Source: Ilumatobacteraceae bacterium (GTDB taxonomy: Bacteria; Actinomycetota; Acidimicrobiia; Acidimicrobiales; Ilumatobacteraceae). From it: a stretch of 64,000 nt of DNA. The notes under the pieces were generated by a model, which did no database searches, was not told where the DNA came from, and saw only the letters and a list, made by a program, of their open reading frames with translations. This document shows positions 36,223 to 44,348 of the stretch, piece after piece. The position numbers were made by a program, and so were the translations under genes. The stretch is taken from assembly GCA_022843125.1 (NCBI GenBank), contig JALHOG010000004.1:67001-131000 (forward strand), written 5' to 3'. Numbering within the stretch: the first letter of the stretch is position 1; every line of letters begins with the position of its first letter.

Positions 36223-37497
36223 TCACCCGGCACGAGTGGTCGGCCGGGCGTGCCGGTTCGGCGAGGAGTGCGTTCGCCAGATGGTGCCGTCGGGCCGGGT
36301 CCAGGTGATGGTGCGGTCGGGGGTCATCGACATCCCCCACCCGCCTTCGTGGACGAGGTGGTGGTGCTGTTCGCAGAGCGGCACCAGATTGTCGAGCAGC
36401 GTCGGCCCTCGTCTGGAGAACCAGACGATGTGGTGCGCCTTGCACTGGGTGACGGGGATCTGGCACTCGGGATGGGCGCACGTCGAGTAGATCGCTTCGA
36501 GCGCTCGGCGTTGGGCACGGTTGGGCGTGCGCATCTCGGCCATCCGGCGCACCGAGCCGTCGGGCTCGATGAGCACGGCACGCATGACCGCCTCGCACAG
36601 GAACCGACGCATCGTGGACACCGGGATCGGCGTCCCGTCGTCGAGCTCGCACAGGGTGTGATCGTGAGCGTCGTCGTGCTGCGCGGCGTCGGTCGCCGGC
36701 TTCGTTGCGTCGTGGGGCGTGTCGTCGAGCATGTCGGCGCCGACGTGGATGACGGCCTCGGGGACGCCCATACCGGCGCCCTCGCCCTTGAGGACCGCGA
36801 CCCACGCGAGGACCTTGAGCTGTTCGAACGGGATCTTGGCGTTGAGCGGGTCCTGCTTCAGCTGCTTGATCTTCGCCTCGACGACCGCCTTGACCTGGCG
36901 GTAGCGGAGCGGATCGAGCTGGAGCAGCGCGCACTTCATGCCGGTGACCTCGTCGGTCCACTCCTTGACCGTCGACGCGGCCTGCTGCTTCGCGAGCTCG
37001 TCGGCATCGGAGCCGGGCCGGTGCCGGGCCTTGAGGTCGCGGATGATCGCCTTGGTCCGGCGTTCGAAGTTCCATGCCGACGTGCTCGCCGCATCGTCGG
37101 CCAGTTCCTGCTGACGGTCGACGACCTCGGCACGTTCGTCGTCGGTCAGGTCCTTGGTGAGCTTCGCGAGCACGTCGACGTGCTCGGCCGACACGTCGCC
37201 GGACGCCAACGCCGAGTCGAACGCCGGCATGGTCGTGCACGCACGGTCGCGCTCGACGGCGGCCTTGGCGTCACGCGCCGAGCCGGATGCGTTGAGGATG
37301 GTCGCGAACCCGTCGGCATCACGGTCCTGTGCCTGCAGCTCGTCGGCGCGGCGCGAGCAGCGCATCTCGTAGTGAGCGGTGAACGAACGCACGGAAGCGA
37401 CGAGTGAAGCGGCGCGAGCGAGCTCGTCGCGATCAGCCGCCTCCGGCGAGATCGCCAACAGCTCGGCCACGAGCCCGCTCACCTCCTCGTTCGTCAT
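36223..37497 (-). CDS. DUF222 / HNH endonuclease (13E12 family)
   Basis: A 424-residue protein of the actinobacterial 13E12 repeat family. An N-terminal helical DUF222 domain (about 1-300) contains the family helix around ALASGDVSAEHVDVLAKL. The C-terminal HNH nuclease domain spans CAHPECQIPVTQCKAHHIVWF through LDNLVPLCEQHHHLVHEGGW, with the two CxxC-like zinc ligands and the catalytic His-Asn-His. Mycobacterial relatives are under LexA control, and a LexA-like box lies at 37531-37544. The ATG follows TAGAGT by 8 bases. Confidence 0.9.
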   Translation of the reverse strand: MTNEEVSGLVAELLAISPEAADRDELARAASLVASVRSFTAHYEMRCSRRADELQAQDRDADGFATILNASGSARDAKAAVERDRACTTMPAFDSALASGDVSAEHVDVLAKLTKDLTDDERAEVVDRQQELADDAASTSAWNFERRTKAIIRDLKARHRPGSDADELAKQQAASTVKEWTDEVTGMKCALLQLDPLRYRQVKAVVEAKIKQLKQDPLNAKIPFEQLKVLAWVAVLKGEGAGMGVPEAVIHVGADMLDDTPHDATKPATDAAQHDDAHDHTLCELDDGTPIPVSTMRRFLCEAVMRAVLIEPDGSVRRMAEMRTPNRAQRRALEAIYSTCAHPECQIPVTQCKAHHIVWFSRRGPTLLDNLVPLCEQHHHLVHEGGWGMSMTPDRTITWTRPDGTIWRTHSSPNRHARPTTRAG

Positions 37498-37504
37498 GCC
37501 CAAC

Positions 37505-37510
37505 ACTCTA
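37505..37510 (-). promoter_or_regulatory. -10 hexamer TAGAGT, leaderless start
   Basis: On the minus strand TAGAGT ends 8 bases before the DUF222-HNH ATG. Confidence 0.5.
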
Positions 37511-37530
37511 TGAGGAGCGCACGTCAAGGA

Positions 37531-37544
37531 CGAACATACGTTTG
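37531..37544 (-). promoter_or_regulatory. LexA/SOS-box-like site
   Basis: CGAACATACGTTTG matches the actinobacterial SOS box (CGAAC, four bases, GTTCG) with one mismatch in the right half. It sits where the -35 region of the DUF222-HNH promoter is expected, so LexA binding there would block transcription. Confidence 0.5.
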
Positions 37545-37789
37545 CAAGTTCTTGGTCAGAAATGAACTCCGGTTCCCTCCCAGGTTGACGTCCGCCTCAC
37601 ACCGCCCGAGCTGCAACGCCGACCGCCGATCCGACGTTGCAGACCGAGCGCAGTGCGAGCATCCGGCCCGACGCACAACCTCGACAAGGGCGCCGAACTG
37701 CCGATCGACCCTCGACACTTCAGACGGGATCGAGCAGGATGCTGCGCCGTGAAGCAGCGCGGGGTGATTGACGGGCCGGTACGTCCGGC
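37545..37789. other. Intergenic region, no gene seen
   Basis: About 245 bases, somewhat less GC-rich near its left end. Short open frames on both strands have no start signals or recognisable products. Confidence 0.5.
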
Positions 37790-38032
37790 GTGACCGAGCA
37801 GACGCAGAGCCTGCTTGCGATCGGCGGCGGAGTCGTGCTCATCGTCCTTGGGGTGCTTCTTCCGACGAGCAAGCTGTGGGAGGCCTTCGCTCGACTGACG
37901 ACGAGCGTGCGCGGGTCTCGTGACGACGAGTCGGCCGGCGAGGTCTTCCGGTTCGTCGCGCGTGCGCTCGGCGTGATCGGTGCCCTGTGGTTGGTCGTCG
38001 GAGTGGTGATGCTGGTGCGTGGGTGGGTGTAG
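37790..38032 (+). CDS. Small two-helix membrane protein
   Basis: An 80-residue protein with hydrophobic segments at about 7-25 and 58-78 flanking a basic, polar loop (SVRGSRDDESAGE). This is a hairpin topology with both ends on the same side. It has no family assignment. The start is a GTG. It precedes two unrelated small cytosolic proteins on the same strand with gaps of 60-80 bases. Confidence 0.55.
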   Translation: MTEQTQSLLAIGGGVVLIVLGVLLPTSKLWEAFARLTTSVRGSRDDESAGEVFRFVARALGVIGALWLVVGVVMLVRGWV

Positions 38033-38114
38033 CGCCGGTCTGCCGCTCGTACCCCGTCGTTCTGTGTCTACTCGCAGGCTTGCGGAGGGAGCGACGAGCG
38101 AGCAATCTGCTCGG

Positions 38115-38705
38115 GTGCCGGACGACTCCGTTGCTGACGTGGCGGACGCCAACGACGGTGCCGCCAACGAGTTGTGGGAATCCGCGAAGCGTCTCGGATC
38201 GGGCCCACAGCTGCGGGGTTCGCAGGTTGACGAGTTGCTGGTGCGGGCGTCGGATCGCACGGACGACCTGAGTGCCGAGACGGCCGTCTACGCATTGGGT
38301 GGCTCGACGGTGTCGAAGCGACGGCTCCATGACGTGGTCGTCCGATTGCTCGACATCGTGGACGACGCGACACGTCCGCCACGTATTCGAGGCCACGCAG
38401 CCGAGGGCGTGGGGAACCTGCTGGCGTACACGAAACAGGCCACGCTGAGACGCCACGCCACGTTGCGACTTGTGGAGCACCTCACCGACGATGCTCCCGA
38501 GGTTCGGTTCTGGACAGCGTTCAGTCTCGGCAAACTCCGAGCCAGATCTGCCCGATCCGCGTTGGCAGCCCTCGTCGGCGACGACGAAGTGCTGCCCGGT
38601 TGGTGGACCGTTGGCGACGAGGCGGCAGACGCACTCGACACCATCGCCGGTCGCGAACCACCATCCCGCACAAGACAGGGCGAGCCCGGCCGGACCCACC
38701 CCTGA
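38115..38705 (+). CDS. HEAT-repeat-like protein
   Basis: A 196-residue all-helical protein whose middle and end (RIRGHAAEGVGNLLAY, DDAPEVRFWTAFSLGKL, RSALAALVGDDEVLPGW) look like two to three HEAT-like repeats. Such proteins act as binding scaffolds, and similar short ones occur as immunity proteins; no partner is evident here. The GTG start was chosen from a CAATCT hexamer 7 bases upstream; the frame is open earlier but the residues there are low complexity. The next gene has a comparable GTG start. Confidence 0.55.
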   Translation: MPDDSVADVADANDGAANELWESAKRLGSGPQLRGSQVDELLVRASDRTDDLSAETAVYALGGSTVSKRRLHDVVVRLLDIVDDATRPPRIRGHAAEGVGNLLAYTKQATLRRHATLRLVEHLTDDAPEVRFWTAFSLGKLRARSARSALAALVGDDEVLPGWWTVGDEAADALDTIAGREPPSRTRQGEPGRTHP

Positions 38706-38765
38706 CACGGCGTCTCAGTACCGGGCTCCCGCTCGCGACAGCGCTCCGATCTGCAGCTCTACTCG

Positions 38766-39254
38766 GTGGACAACGACCCCCGCGTCGGGCAATCTGCCCG
38801 GGTGCGCTTGACCGACTTCTCGCTCGTGGAGTCTGCCCGCACCATCTCGGGCCACGGTCAACATGAGCGCCAGTTTCTCGACTTCGCGTTCGACTCGACG
38901 CCGCTGTACCCAGCAGTGCGTGCGAAGGGTGTCGACAACATCACGCCGATCTGGCTGGATGGTGACGAATGGAGTCGTGAGGCCATTCGTCGATTGCTGG
39001 GTGACGCGGAACCAGATGCACCAGATGGACGCGTGTCGGTCTACGTGTGTGCCGAGTGCGCCGACCTCGGCTGCGGTGCGATCACCGTCGTCGTCGAACG
39101 TGGAGTCGGCATCGTGTCCTGGCGCGACTGGGGCTACCAGAACAGCTACGAGCAGGGCTTCGTCGCCATCGCTGGCCTTCCGGACGTGACCTTTGACGCG
39201 GCGCAGTACGACTCGACACTTCGTGATGCGCTCGACCGCTTCTCCAACGGGTAG
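38766..39254 (+). CDS. Cysteine-motif protein, unknown (widespread in actinobacteria)
   Basis: A 162-residue soluble protein with a compact YVCAECADLGCGAIT motif (C-x2-C-x4-C) followed by SWRDWGYQNSYE. This pattern is familiar from many actinobacterial proteins of undefined function. The cysteines could bind a metal or form a disulfide. The GTG start precedes a well-conserved-looking N-terminus. It ends in a strong hairpin. Together with the HEAT-like protein upstream it may be a toxin-immunity type remnant, but nothing in the sequence proves that. Confidence 0.6.
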   Translation: MDNDPRVGQSARVRLTDFSLVESARTISGHGQHERQFLDFAFDSTPLYPAVRAKGVDNITPIWLDGDEWSREAIRRLLGDAEPDAPDGRVSVYVCAECADLGCGAITVVVERGVGIVSWRDWGYQNSYEQGFVAIAGLPDVTFDAAQYDSTLRDALDRFSNG

Positions 39255-39274
39255 CGCAGCGCTGCGGCTACCCG
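39248..39274. terminator. Hairpin terminator with bulge
   Basis: CGGGTAGCGCAGC (39248-39260) pairs with GCTGCGGCTACCCG (39261-39274) apart from one bulged G. The stem includes the TAG stop of the Cys-motif gene. Confidence 0.6.
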
Positions 39275-39320
39275 CTCGTCGTTCTCGATCGGCCAGCTGG
39301 CTTGCACGAGGATCTGTACC

Positions 39321-39350
39321 CGACCTCGACCTCGACCTCGACCTCGACCT
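39321..39350. repeat. Hexanucleotide repeat (CGACCT)5
   Basis: Five perfect copies of CGACCT lie between two convergent genes. It is not CRISPR-like, as there are no spacers. Such a tract is prone to slippage. Confidence 0.85.
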
Positions 39351-39415
39351 CGGGCGCCGATTCGCTGCTCGACGGCCTTGCCGCCGGCGGTCGAACTCGT
39401 CCGGGCGTCCGGTCG

Positions 39416-41296
39416 TCACCAGGTGTCGATGTTCGGGCGGCGTCCGTCGCCCGTGACGGGCGGAGTCGAGGCCAGCAGCGTGGCGATCCAGCGGCGGGTG
39501 TCGGCCGGGTCGATCACGTCGTCGATCTCGAACCACTCGGCGATGCTGAGCGCCTTGCCGTGCTCGTACAGGCGGCCGACGAGCTGTTGGAACAGCGTCT
39601 CGCGCGCCGCGTCGTCGGGCTCGGCGTCGAGCTCGCGGCGGAAGCCGAGGCGCACGGCGCCCTCCAACCCCATCCCGCCGAACTCGCCGGTCGGCCACGC
39701 CAGGCACGCGAGCGGCGCCTTGGTGCTGCCGCCCATCATCGCCTGGGCACCGAGCCCGTACGACTTGCGCAGCACCACCGCGATCATCGGCACCGTGAGG
39801 TTCGCCCCCGTGACGAACAGGCGACTGCAGTGGCGCACCAGCGCGGTCGCCTCGACCTCCGGTCCGACCATCATCCCGGGCGTGTCGACGAGCGACACGA
39901 TCGGCAGGCCGTGGGCGTCGCACAGTTGCATGAACCGCGCCGCCTTGTCGGCGCCGTCGCTGTCGATCGCCCCGGCGAGGTGGGACGGATCGTTCGCCAC
40001 CACGCCGACGGGCCGGCCCTCGATTCGCGCCAGCGCCGTGATCGTCCCGCGGCCGAAGTCGCGGCGGAGCTCGAGCACGCTGCCCTCGTCGAACAGCAGC
40101 CCGAGCGCGTCCCGCACCTCGTAGGTGCGGAGTCGATCGAGCGGCACGACGTCGCGCAGCGCCTCCTGATCGGCAGCGGTCCACTCGCCGACGGCACCCT
40201 GGAAGTACGAGAGGTAGGTCTTGGCGAGCGCCACCGCGTGCTGCTCGTCGTCGGCCACGATGTCGACGACGCCGTTGTGCCGCTGGACGTCGATCGGCCC
40301 GATCGCAGTGGGTTCGACGACACCGAGCCCACCGCCCTCGATCATCGCCGGGCCGCCCATCCCGATGTTCGAGTCGCGGGTGGCGATCACGACGTCGCAG
40401 CATCCGAGGATCGCCGCGTTACCGGCGAAGCAGTAGCCCGCAGCAATGCCGACCAGCGGCACGGTGCCCGACAGCTGGGCGAACCACAGGAACGCCATGC
40501 AGTCGAGCCCGGTGACCACACCGGTGTCGGTGTCACCGGGGCGACCGCCTCCACCCTCCGTGAAGAACACGACCGGCAGCCGCATCCGCTCGGCGAGGTC
40601 GAACAGGCGGTCCTTCTTGCGGTGGTTCCGATGCCCCTGCGTCCCGGCCAGCACGGTGTAGTCGTACGACACGACGATCGCCCTGGCGTCACGGCCGTCG
40701 AACAGGTCGCCGTTGACGGTGCCGATCCCGCCGATCATCCCGTCGGCCGGGGTGCGCCGGACGAGGTCGTCGTGATCGCGACGACGGTGCTGCGCCGCCA
40801 CCGCCACCGGGCCGTACTCCACGAACGAGCCCGGGTCGACCAGGTCGGCGACGTTCTCCCGGGCGGTCCGCCTCCCGACGCGACGACGGCGCTCGACGGC
40901 GTCCGGCCTGGAGGCGTCGAGACCGAGCTCGTGTCGCGCGATCACCTCGGCGAGATCCGGCCGCTCCACCCCGTGCGGCGCGGCGGCCACCCCGACGGGA
41001 GGTGCGTCCGGGTCATCCGGGCCGTCGGCCGACGACGCGGCGGCGACCGTGAACAGCCGCTGGCCGGGCTGCACCGTGTCGCCGACCGCGGTGTGGATCC
41101 CGGCGACGAACCCGTCGACCGGTGCCCGCACCTCGTGGTGGAGCTTCATCGACTCCACGAGTGCGAGCACCGATCCGGACCGGACGCGCGCCCCGACGAG
41201 CACCTCGACGACGACGACCGTCCCCTGGAGGTGCGCGGCGACGTGATGCTCGACCTGCTGCTCGACGCGGTTGGGCTCGGCTTCGTGAGCGACCAT
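39416..41296 (-). CDS. Biotinyl domain-carboxyltransferase fusion (acyl-CoA carboxylase)
   Basis: A 626-residue protein. Residues about 15-85 form a biotinyl carrier domain with the biotin attachment site ALVESMKLHHEV. The rest is a complete carboxyltransferase with N- and C-lobes (TEGGGGRPGD, AGYCFAGNAAILGCCDVVIAT, DTPGMMVGPEVEATALVRH, MMGGSTKAPLACLAWPTGEFGGMG). It should transfer CO2 from carboxybiotin to an acyl-CoA or related acceptor. The biotin carboxylase subunit is not nearby and must be supplied elsewhere. The biotinyl domain is normally fused to the carboxylase (alpha) subunit in actinobacteria, so the fusion to the transferase is unusual. Confidence 0.9.
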   Translation of the reverse strand: MVAHEAEPNRVEQQVEHHVAAHLQGTVVVVEVLVGARVRSGSVLALVESMKLHHEVRAPVDGFVAGIHTAVGDTVQPGQRLFTVAAASSADGPDDPDAPPVGVAAAPHGVERPDLAEVIARHELGLDASRPDAVERRRRVGRRTARENVADLVDPGSFVEYGPVAVAAQHRRRDHDDLVRRTPADGMIGGIGTVNGDLFDGRDARAIVVSYDYTVLAGTQGHRNHRKKDRLFDLAERMRLPVVFFTEGGGGRPGDTDTGVVTGLDCMAFLWFAQLSGTVPLVGIAAGYCFAGNAAILGCCDVVIATRDSNIGMGGPAMIEGGGLGVVEPTAIGPIDVQRHNGVVDIVADDEQHAVALAKTYLSYFQGAVGEWTAADQEALRDVVPLDRLRTYEVRDALGLLFDEGSVLELRRDFGRGTITALARIEGRPVGVVANDPSHLAGAIDSDGADKAARFMQLCDAHGLPIVSLVDTPGMMVGPEVEATALVRHCSRLFVTGANLTVPMIAVVLRKSYGLGAQAMMGGSTKAPLACLAWPTGEFGGMGLEGAVRLGFRRELDAEPDDAARETLFQQLVGRLYEHGKALSIAEWFEIDDVIDPADTRRWIATLLASTPPVTGDGRRPNIDTW

Positions 41297-41349
41297 CCGC
41301 CGATCCTTGCAGCACGCCGCAGCGCTCCCGGGCTCGGGCGGCGATCCGG

Positions 41350-42672
41350 TCAGTCGGGGCCGGGACGGCGCTGGAACGCGGTGATCGATTGGTCACCCAT
41401 CACGAGCTCGGCGACGACGGCAGCGAGCAGCGCCGGAACGACGAAGTTGGGTTTGCCGGTGGTCTCGGCGACGAACATCACCGCAGCGAGCGGCACCCGG
41501 TACCCGGCACCGAGGAAGGCGGCGACGCCGAGCAGTGTGTAGAGCGTGAACCGCTCCGGGTTCACGATCTCGCCGATGCCGCGTCCCACCAGGCCGCCGC
41601 CTACGACGAGCGGGATGAAGACCCCGCCGACGCCGCCGCCGGCCATCGTCGCGGCCGATGCGACGCACCGGATGACGAAGATCGCGAGCAGCAGCCAGAC
41701 CGACAGATCCGGCTCGACGTACAGCCAGTCGCGGAGCACCTCGTACCCTGCGCCGAGGCTCAACGGCTGGCCGGCGAGCTCGTCGCTGAGGAAGTACAGA
41801 ACGACGAGCGTCGTTGCGCTCGCGACGAGCCGAACGGGCAGCGCCCGCAGCGAGAATCCTTTGGCGATCCGCATCAACTTCGCGAACGCACGAGCGCCGA
41901 GCGCGCAGGTGGCTCCGACGAGGCAGGCGCCGAGCAGGTCGACGAACTCGAAGTTCGGCACGTCGAACACGCTCACGCTCAGCAGCGGGACCGTGTCGCT
42001 CAACGAGACGAAGGTGAGGTAGCCGGAGGCGCTGGCGACCAACGCCGGCAGCAGCATGCGGCGCGCGAGGTCGTCGCGGTACGGCACCTCCAAAGCGAAG
42101 ATCGCGCCTGTGGCCGGCGCTTTGAAGATCGCTGCGACGCCGGCCGCGGCACCCGCCACGAGGAGCGTCCGATGGTCGGCGCCACGGAAGGGCTGGGGAA
42201 GCCGGCGCTGGATCATCGCGCCGATCGTGGAGCCGCCGTACAGCGACGGGCCCTCCATGCCGAGCGCGCCGCCTGAGCCGAGCGTCACGACGGACGCGCT
42301 GATCCTGGCGACCAGGTGACGTGGCCGGAGCCGATACGCCGGGTCGTGATAGGCGCGCAGGTACTCGTCGGAGGTTGCCGACGAGGCTCCCCCGCCGGCG
42401 TATCGCAGCAGCAGCGCCGACGCGACCAACCCGAGCGCAGGAGCGGTCGCAGCCGTCCACGGATCCTGCTCACGGACGAGGTCGTAGAGGTGCTCGACGA
42501 GGTACTCGAACCCGCGGACGGCCAGCCCGGTGGCCACGCCGGTGATCGCAGCCAGCAAGACCACCTCGCGTGACCGGCGGAGCAGCACCCGGAACTCGTC
42601 ACGCCGCACCTCGAACGAGTCGGGGCGCATCCTGCGGACGAGACGCCTGGCCCACGCAGCCGTCACGGGCAC
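41350..42672 (-). CDS. ClC family chloride channel/transporter
   Basis: A 440-residue membrane protein of the ClC family. The selectivity motifs are GSGGALGMEGPS (GSGxP and GxEGP variants carrying the gating glutamate) and GGGVGGVFIPLVVGG. About 16-18 hydrophobic segments are visible, including AGAAAGVAAIFKAPATGAIFALE. It moves chloride, by channel or H+/Cl- exchange. The start is uncertain: a GTG at the given end, another two codons later, or an ATG at 42630. The N-terminus before VLLRRSREVVLL is not conserved. Confidence 0.88.
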   Translation of the reverse strand: MPVTAAWARRLVRRMRPDSFEVRRDEFRVLLRRSREVVLLAAITGVATGLAVRGFEYLVEHLYDLVREQDPWTAATAPALGLVASALLLRYAGGGASSATSDEYLRAYHDPAYRLRPRHLVARISASVVTLGSGGALGMEGPSLYGGSTIGAMIQRRLPQPFRGADHRTLLVAGAAAGVAAIFKAPATGAIFALEVPYRDDLARRMLLPALVASASGYLTFVSLSDTVPLLSVSVFDVPNFEFVDLLGACLVGATCALGARAFAKLMRIAKGFSLRALPVRLVASATTLVVLYFLSDELAGQPLSLGAGYEVLRDWLYVEPDLSVWLLLAIFVIRCVASAATMAGGGVGGVFIPLVVGGGLVGRGIGEIVNPERFTLYTLLGVAAFLGAGYRVPLAAVMFVAETTGKPNFVVPALLAAVVAELVMGDQSITAFQRRPGPD

Positions 42673-42830
42673 GGGCCGATCCGAGTGAGCGCGCCGACCC
42701 CTGCCACGGCGGGGATTCGGTCGAGATCGAACACGCCTCCGCAGCTTCGCACCTCGGCGACGGCGCCGACGACATCGGTTCACGCTGATCCGTCCTGAGC
42801 GCGTGCCAGCCTCGCGGTGACGACCCATGG

Positions 42831-42836
42831 CAAGAT
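42831..42836 (+). promoter_or_regulatory. -10-like CAAGAT, leaderless start
   Basis: CAAGAT ends 7 bases before the ATG at 42843. It has C in place of the first T of TANNNT. The same CANNNT form with 7-8 base spacing recurs at 45364, 45291 (minus), 46011, 52392 and 53720 (minus). Confidence 0.35.
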
Positions 42837-42842
42837 GGGCGG

Positions 42843-44336
42843 ATGTTCGGGGCGTTGGCGTGGTCGTTCGACGCGCTCCCGTTGGTACAGCGTCCGTCCT
42901 CGGGATCTCTGGCCGTAGCGATGATCGCCGCAGTCACCGGTTGGGTCGCTCACCGCTGGGCCGAACGCGCCACGGCGATCGACCCGATCGACCCGGACGG
43001 CGACACGAAGCCGGCGCCGGTCAACGGCGTCCACGACACGCCGGCGGTCGTCGCACTGCTCACCAACGACTTCCGGGTGCCGCGCTCCGCTGTCACGGCG
43101 ACCGCCCTCGATCTCGCCGCTCGCGGGTGGATCCGCATCTCCGTCGTCGACGACGAACTGGCGGTCGTCACTCGCGGGCAGGGCTCCGCGGGCGACGCCC
43201 TGCGCAGCTACGAGCAGCAGGTGCTCAATCACCTTTCGTCGCGCGCGTTCAACGGCGTCATCTCCGCCTCGACCCTCGCGGTCTCGCAGCATCGACTCGA
43301 CCGGCGCTGGCGGCTCCGGTTCGAGGGCGCAGTCGTCGATCATGCACGGTCGGTCGGGTGGTGCCGACGCCGCTACGACGCGGTTCGAGTCGCGCCCGCC
43401 GCAGGCGCCGCGGCGATCGGCCTGATCGCCTGGGTCATCTCGGTCACCGGCGGTTCCGACGCCTCGTTCGAGGACTCGTGGAGACCGCGTGCGCTCGCGC
43501 TCGCCGCGCTCGTCACACTGGTCGCGCTGGTGTGGGTGACAGTCGAACGTGCCGTCGGCACCGATCAGCTACCCAGCGGCGACGGCCGGGAGCGGGCAGC
43601 GCACTGGCTCGGATATCGCGCCCGCCTGCGGGCGCGCATCCCCGCCGATGCGACCGTGCTCTCCCCACCGGCGCAGCAGACTGCGCTCGCCGTCGCGTGT
43701 GTGATGGGTGTGGCCGAGCACGTGCACGAGCAACTCCCGGTGGCGCCCGAGGAATCCCGGCTCGCATGGTCCGAGGCGGCCGCGCGACCCCGGGTGGTCC
43801 GGGTCCGTTACCCGGTCCGCCCGGGCTATGGGCAGCACCCGGCCCGCGTGGCGGTCATCGGGCTCGTCGTCCTGTTCGTTGCGTGGTGGGTGCGCGGCTT
43901 CCTCGGTCGCCTCGCCGACGGACGGGAACTGAGCTCCCTGCTCGATCGTGTGCCGGGCCAGATCGACCTCATCGAGCGCATCGCGTCGGTGCTGACCGTG
44001 TTCTGCTGGATCCCGATCGCCTGGGGGGTGTGGTCGATCGCAGCTGGGGCCATCGACCTGGTAGCGACGCGCGAGCGGGTCGGGCTCGTGGTGCGCGCCC
44101 GCCGTCCCGTCGATGTGCTCCCCGTGGCGCAGATGATCAGGCCGCTGTCGGATCGCGAGCGGTTCTCGACCTACCTCGCCGTCGACGACGGCCGCCGACG
44201 CACGGTCGTGGCGTGGCTCGCGACCGAGCGAACCGCCGCGCCTCAAGGTGCGCAGGCGCGTGTGCGCGCCACCCCGATCCTCGGGTTCGTGCGCTCGTCC
44301 GAGCCTGTCGGCACCGCGGCGAGCCGTCGCGGCTGA
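42843..44336 (+). CDS. DUF2207-like membrane protein
   Basis: A 497-residue protein with hydrophobic segments near residues 20-35, 180-200, 215-232, 340-358 and 385-410. The sequence DTPAVVALLTNDFRVPRSA and ATALDLAARGWIRI resembles the C-terminal region of DUF2207 membrane proteins, where a winged-helix-like element follows the helices. The long N-terminal extracytoplasmic DUF2207 domain is missing here. The function is unknown. The ATG follows a CAAGAT hexamer by 7 bases and is divergent from the ClC gene. Confidence 0.65.
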   Translation: MFGALAWSFDALPLVQRPSSGSLAVAMIAAVTGWVAHRWAERATAIDPIDPDGDTKPAPVNGVHDTPAVVALLTNDFRVPRSAVTATALDLAARGWIRISVVDDELAVVTRGQGSAGDALRSYEQQVLNHLSSRAFNGVISASTLAVSQHRLDRRWRLRFEGAVVDHARSVGWCRRRYDAVRVAPAAGAAAIGLIAWVISVTGGSDASFEDSWRPRALALAALVTLVALVWVTVERAVGTDQLPSGDGRERAAHWLGYRARLRARIPADATVLSPPAQQTALAVACVMGVAEHVHEQLPVAPEESRLAWSEAAARPRVVRVRYPVRPGYGQHPARVAVIGLVVLFVAWWVRGFLGRLADGRELSSLLDRVPGQIDLIERIASVLTVFCWIPIAWGVWSIAAGAIDLVATRERVGLVVRARRPVDVLPVAQMIRPLSDRERFSTYLAVDDGRRRTVVAWLATERTAAPQGAQARVRATPILGFVRSSEPVGTAASRRG

Positions 44337-44348
44337 GTGCGCCGCCGC

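Noticed and set aside
39321-39350. Possible CRISPR array
   Set aside because: The repeat unit is only six bases, directly adjacent and without spacers; no cas genes are present.
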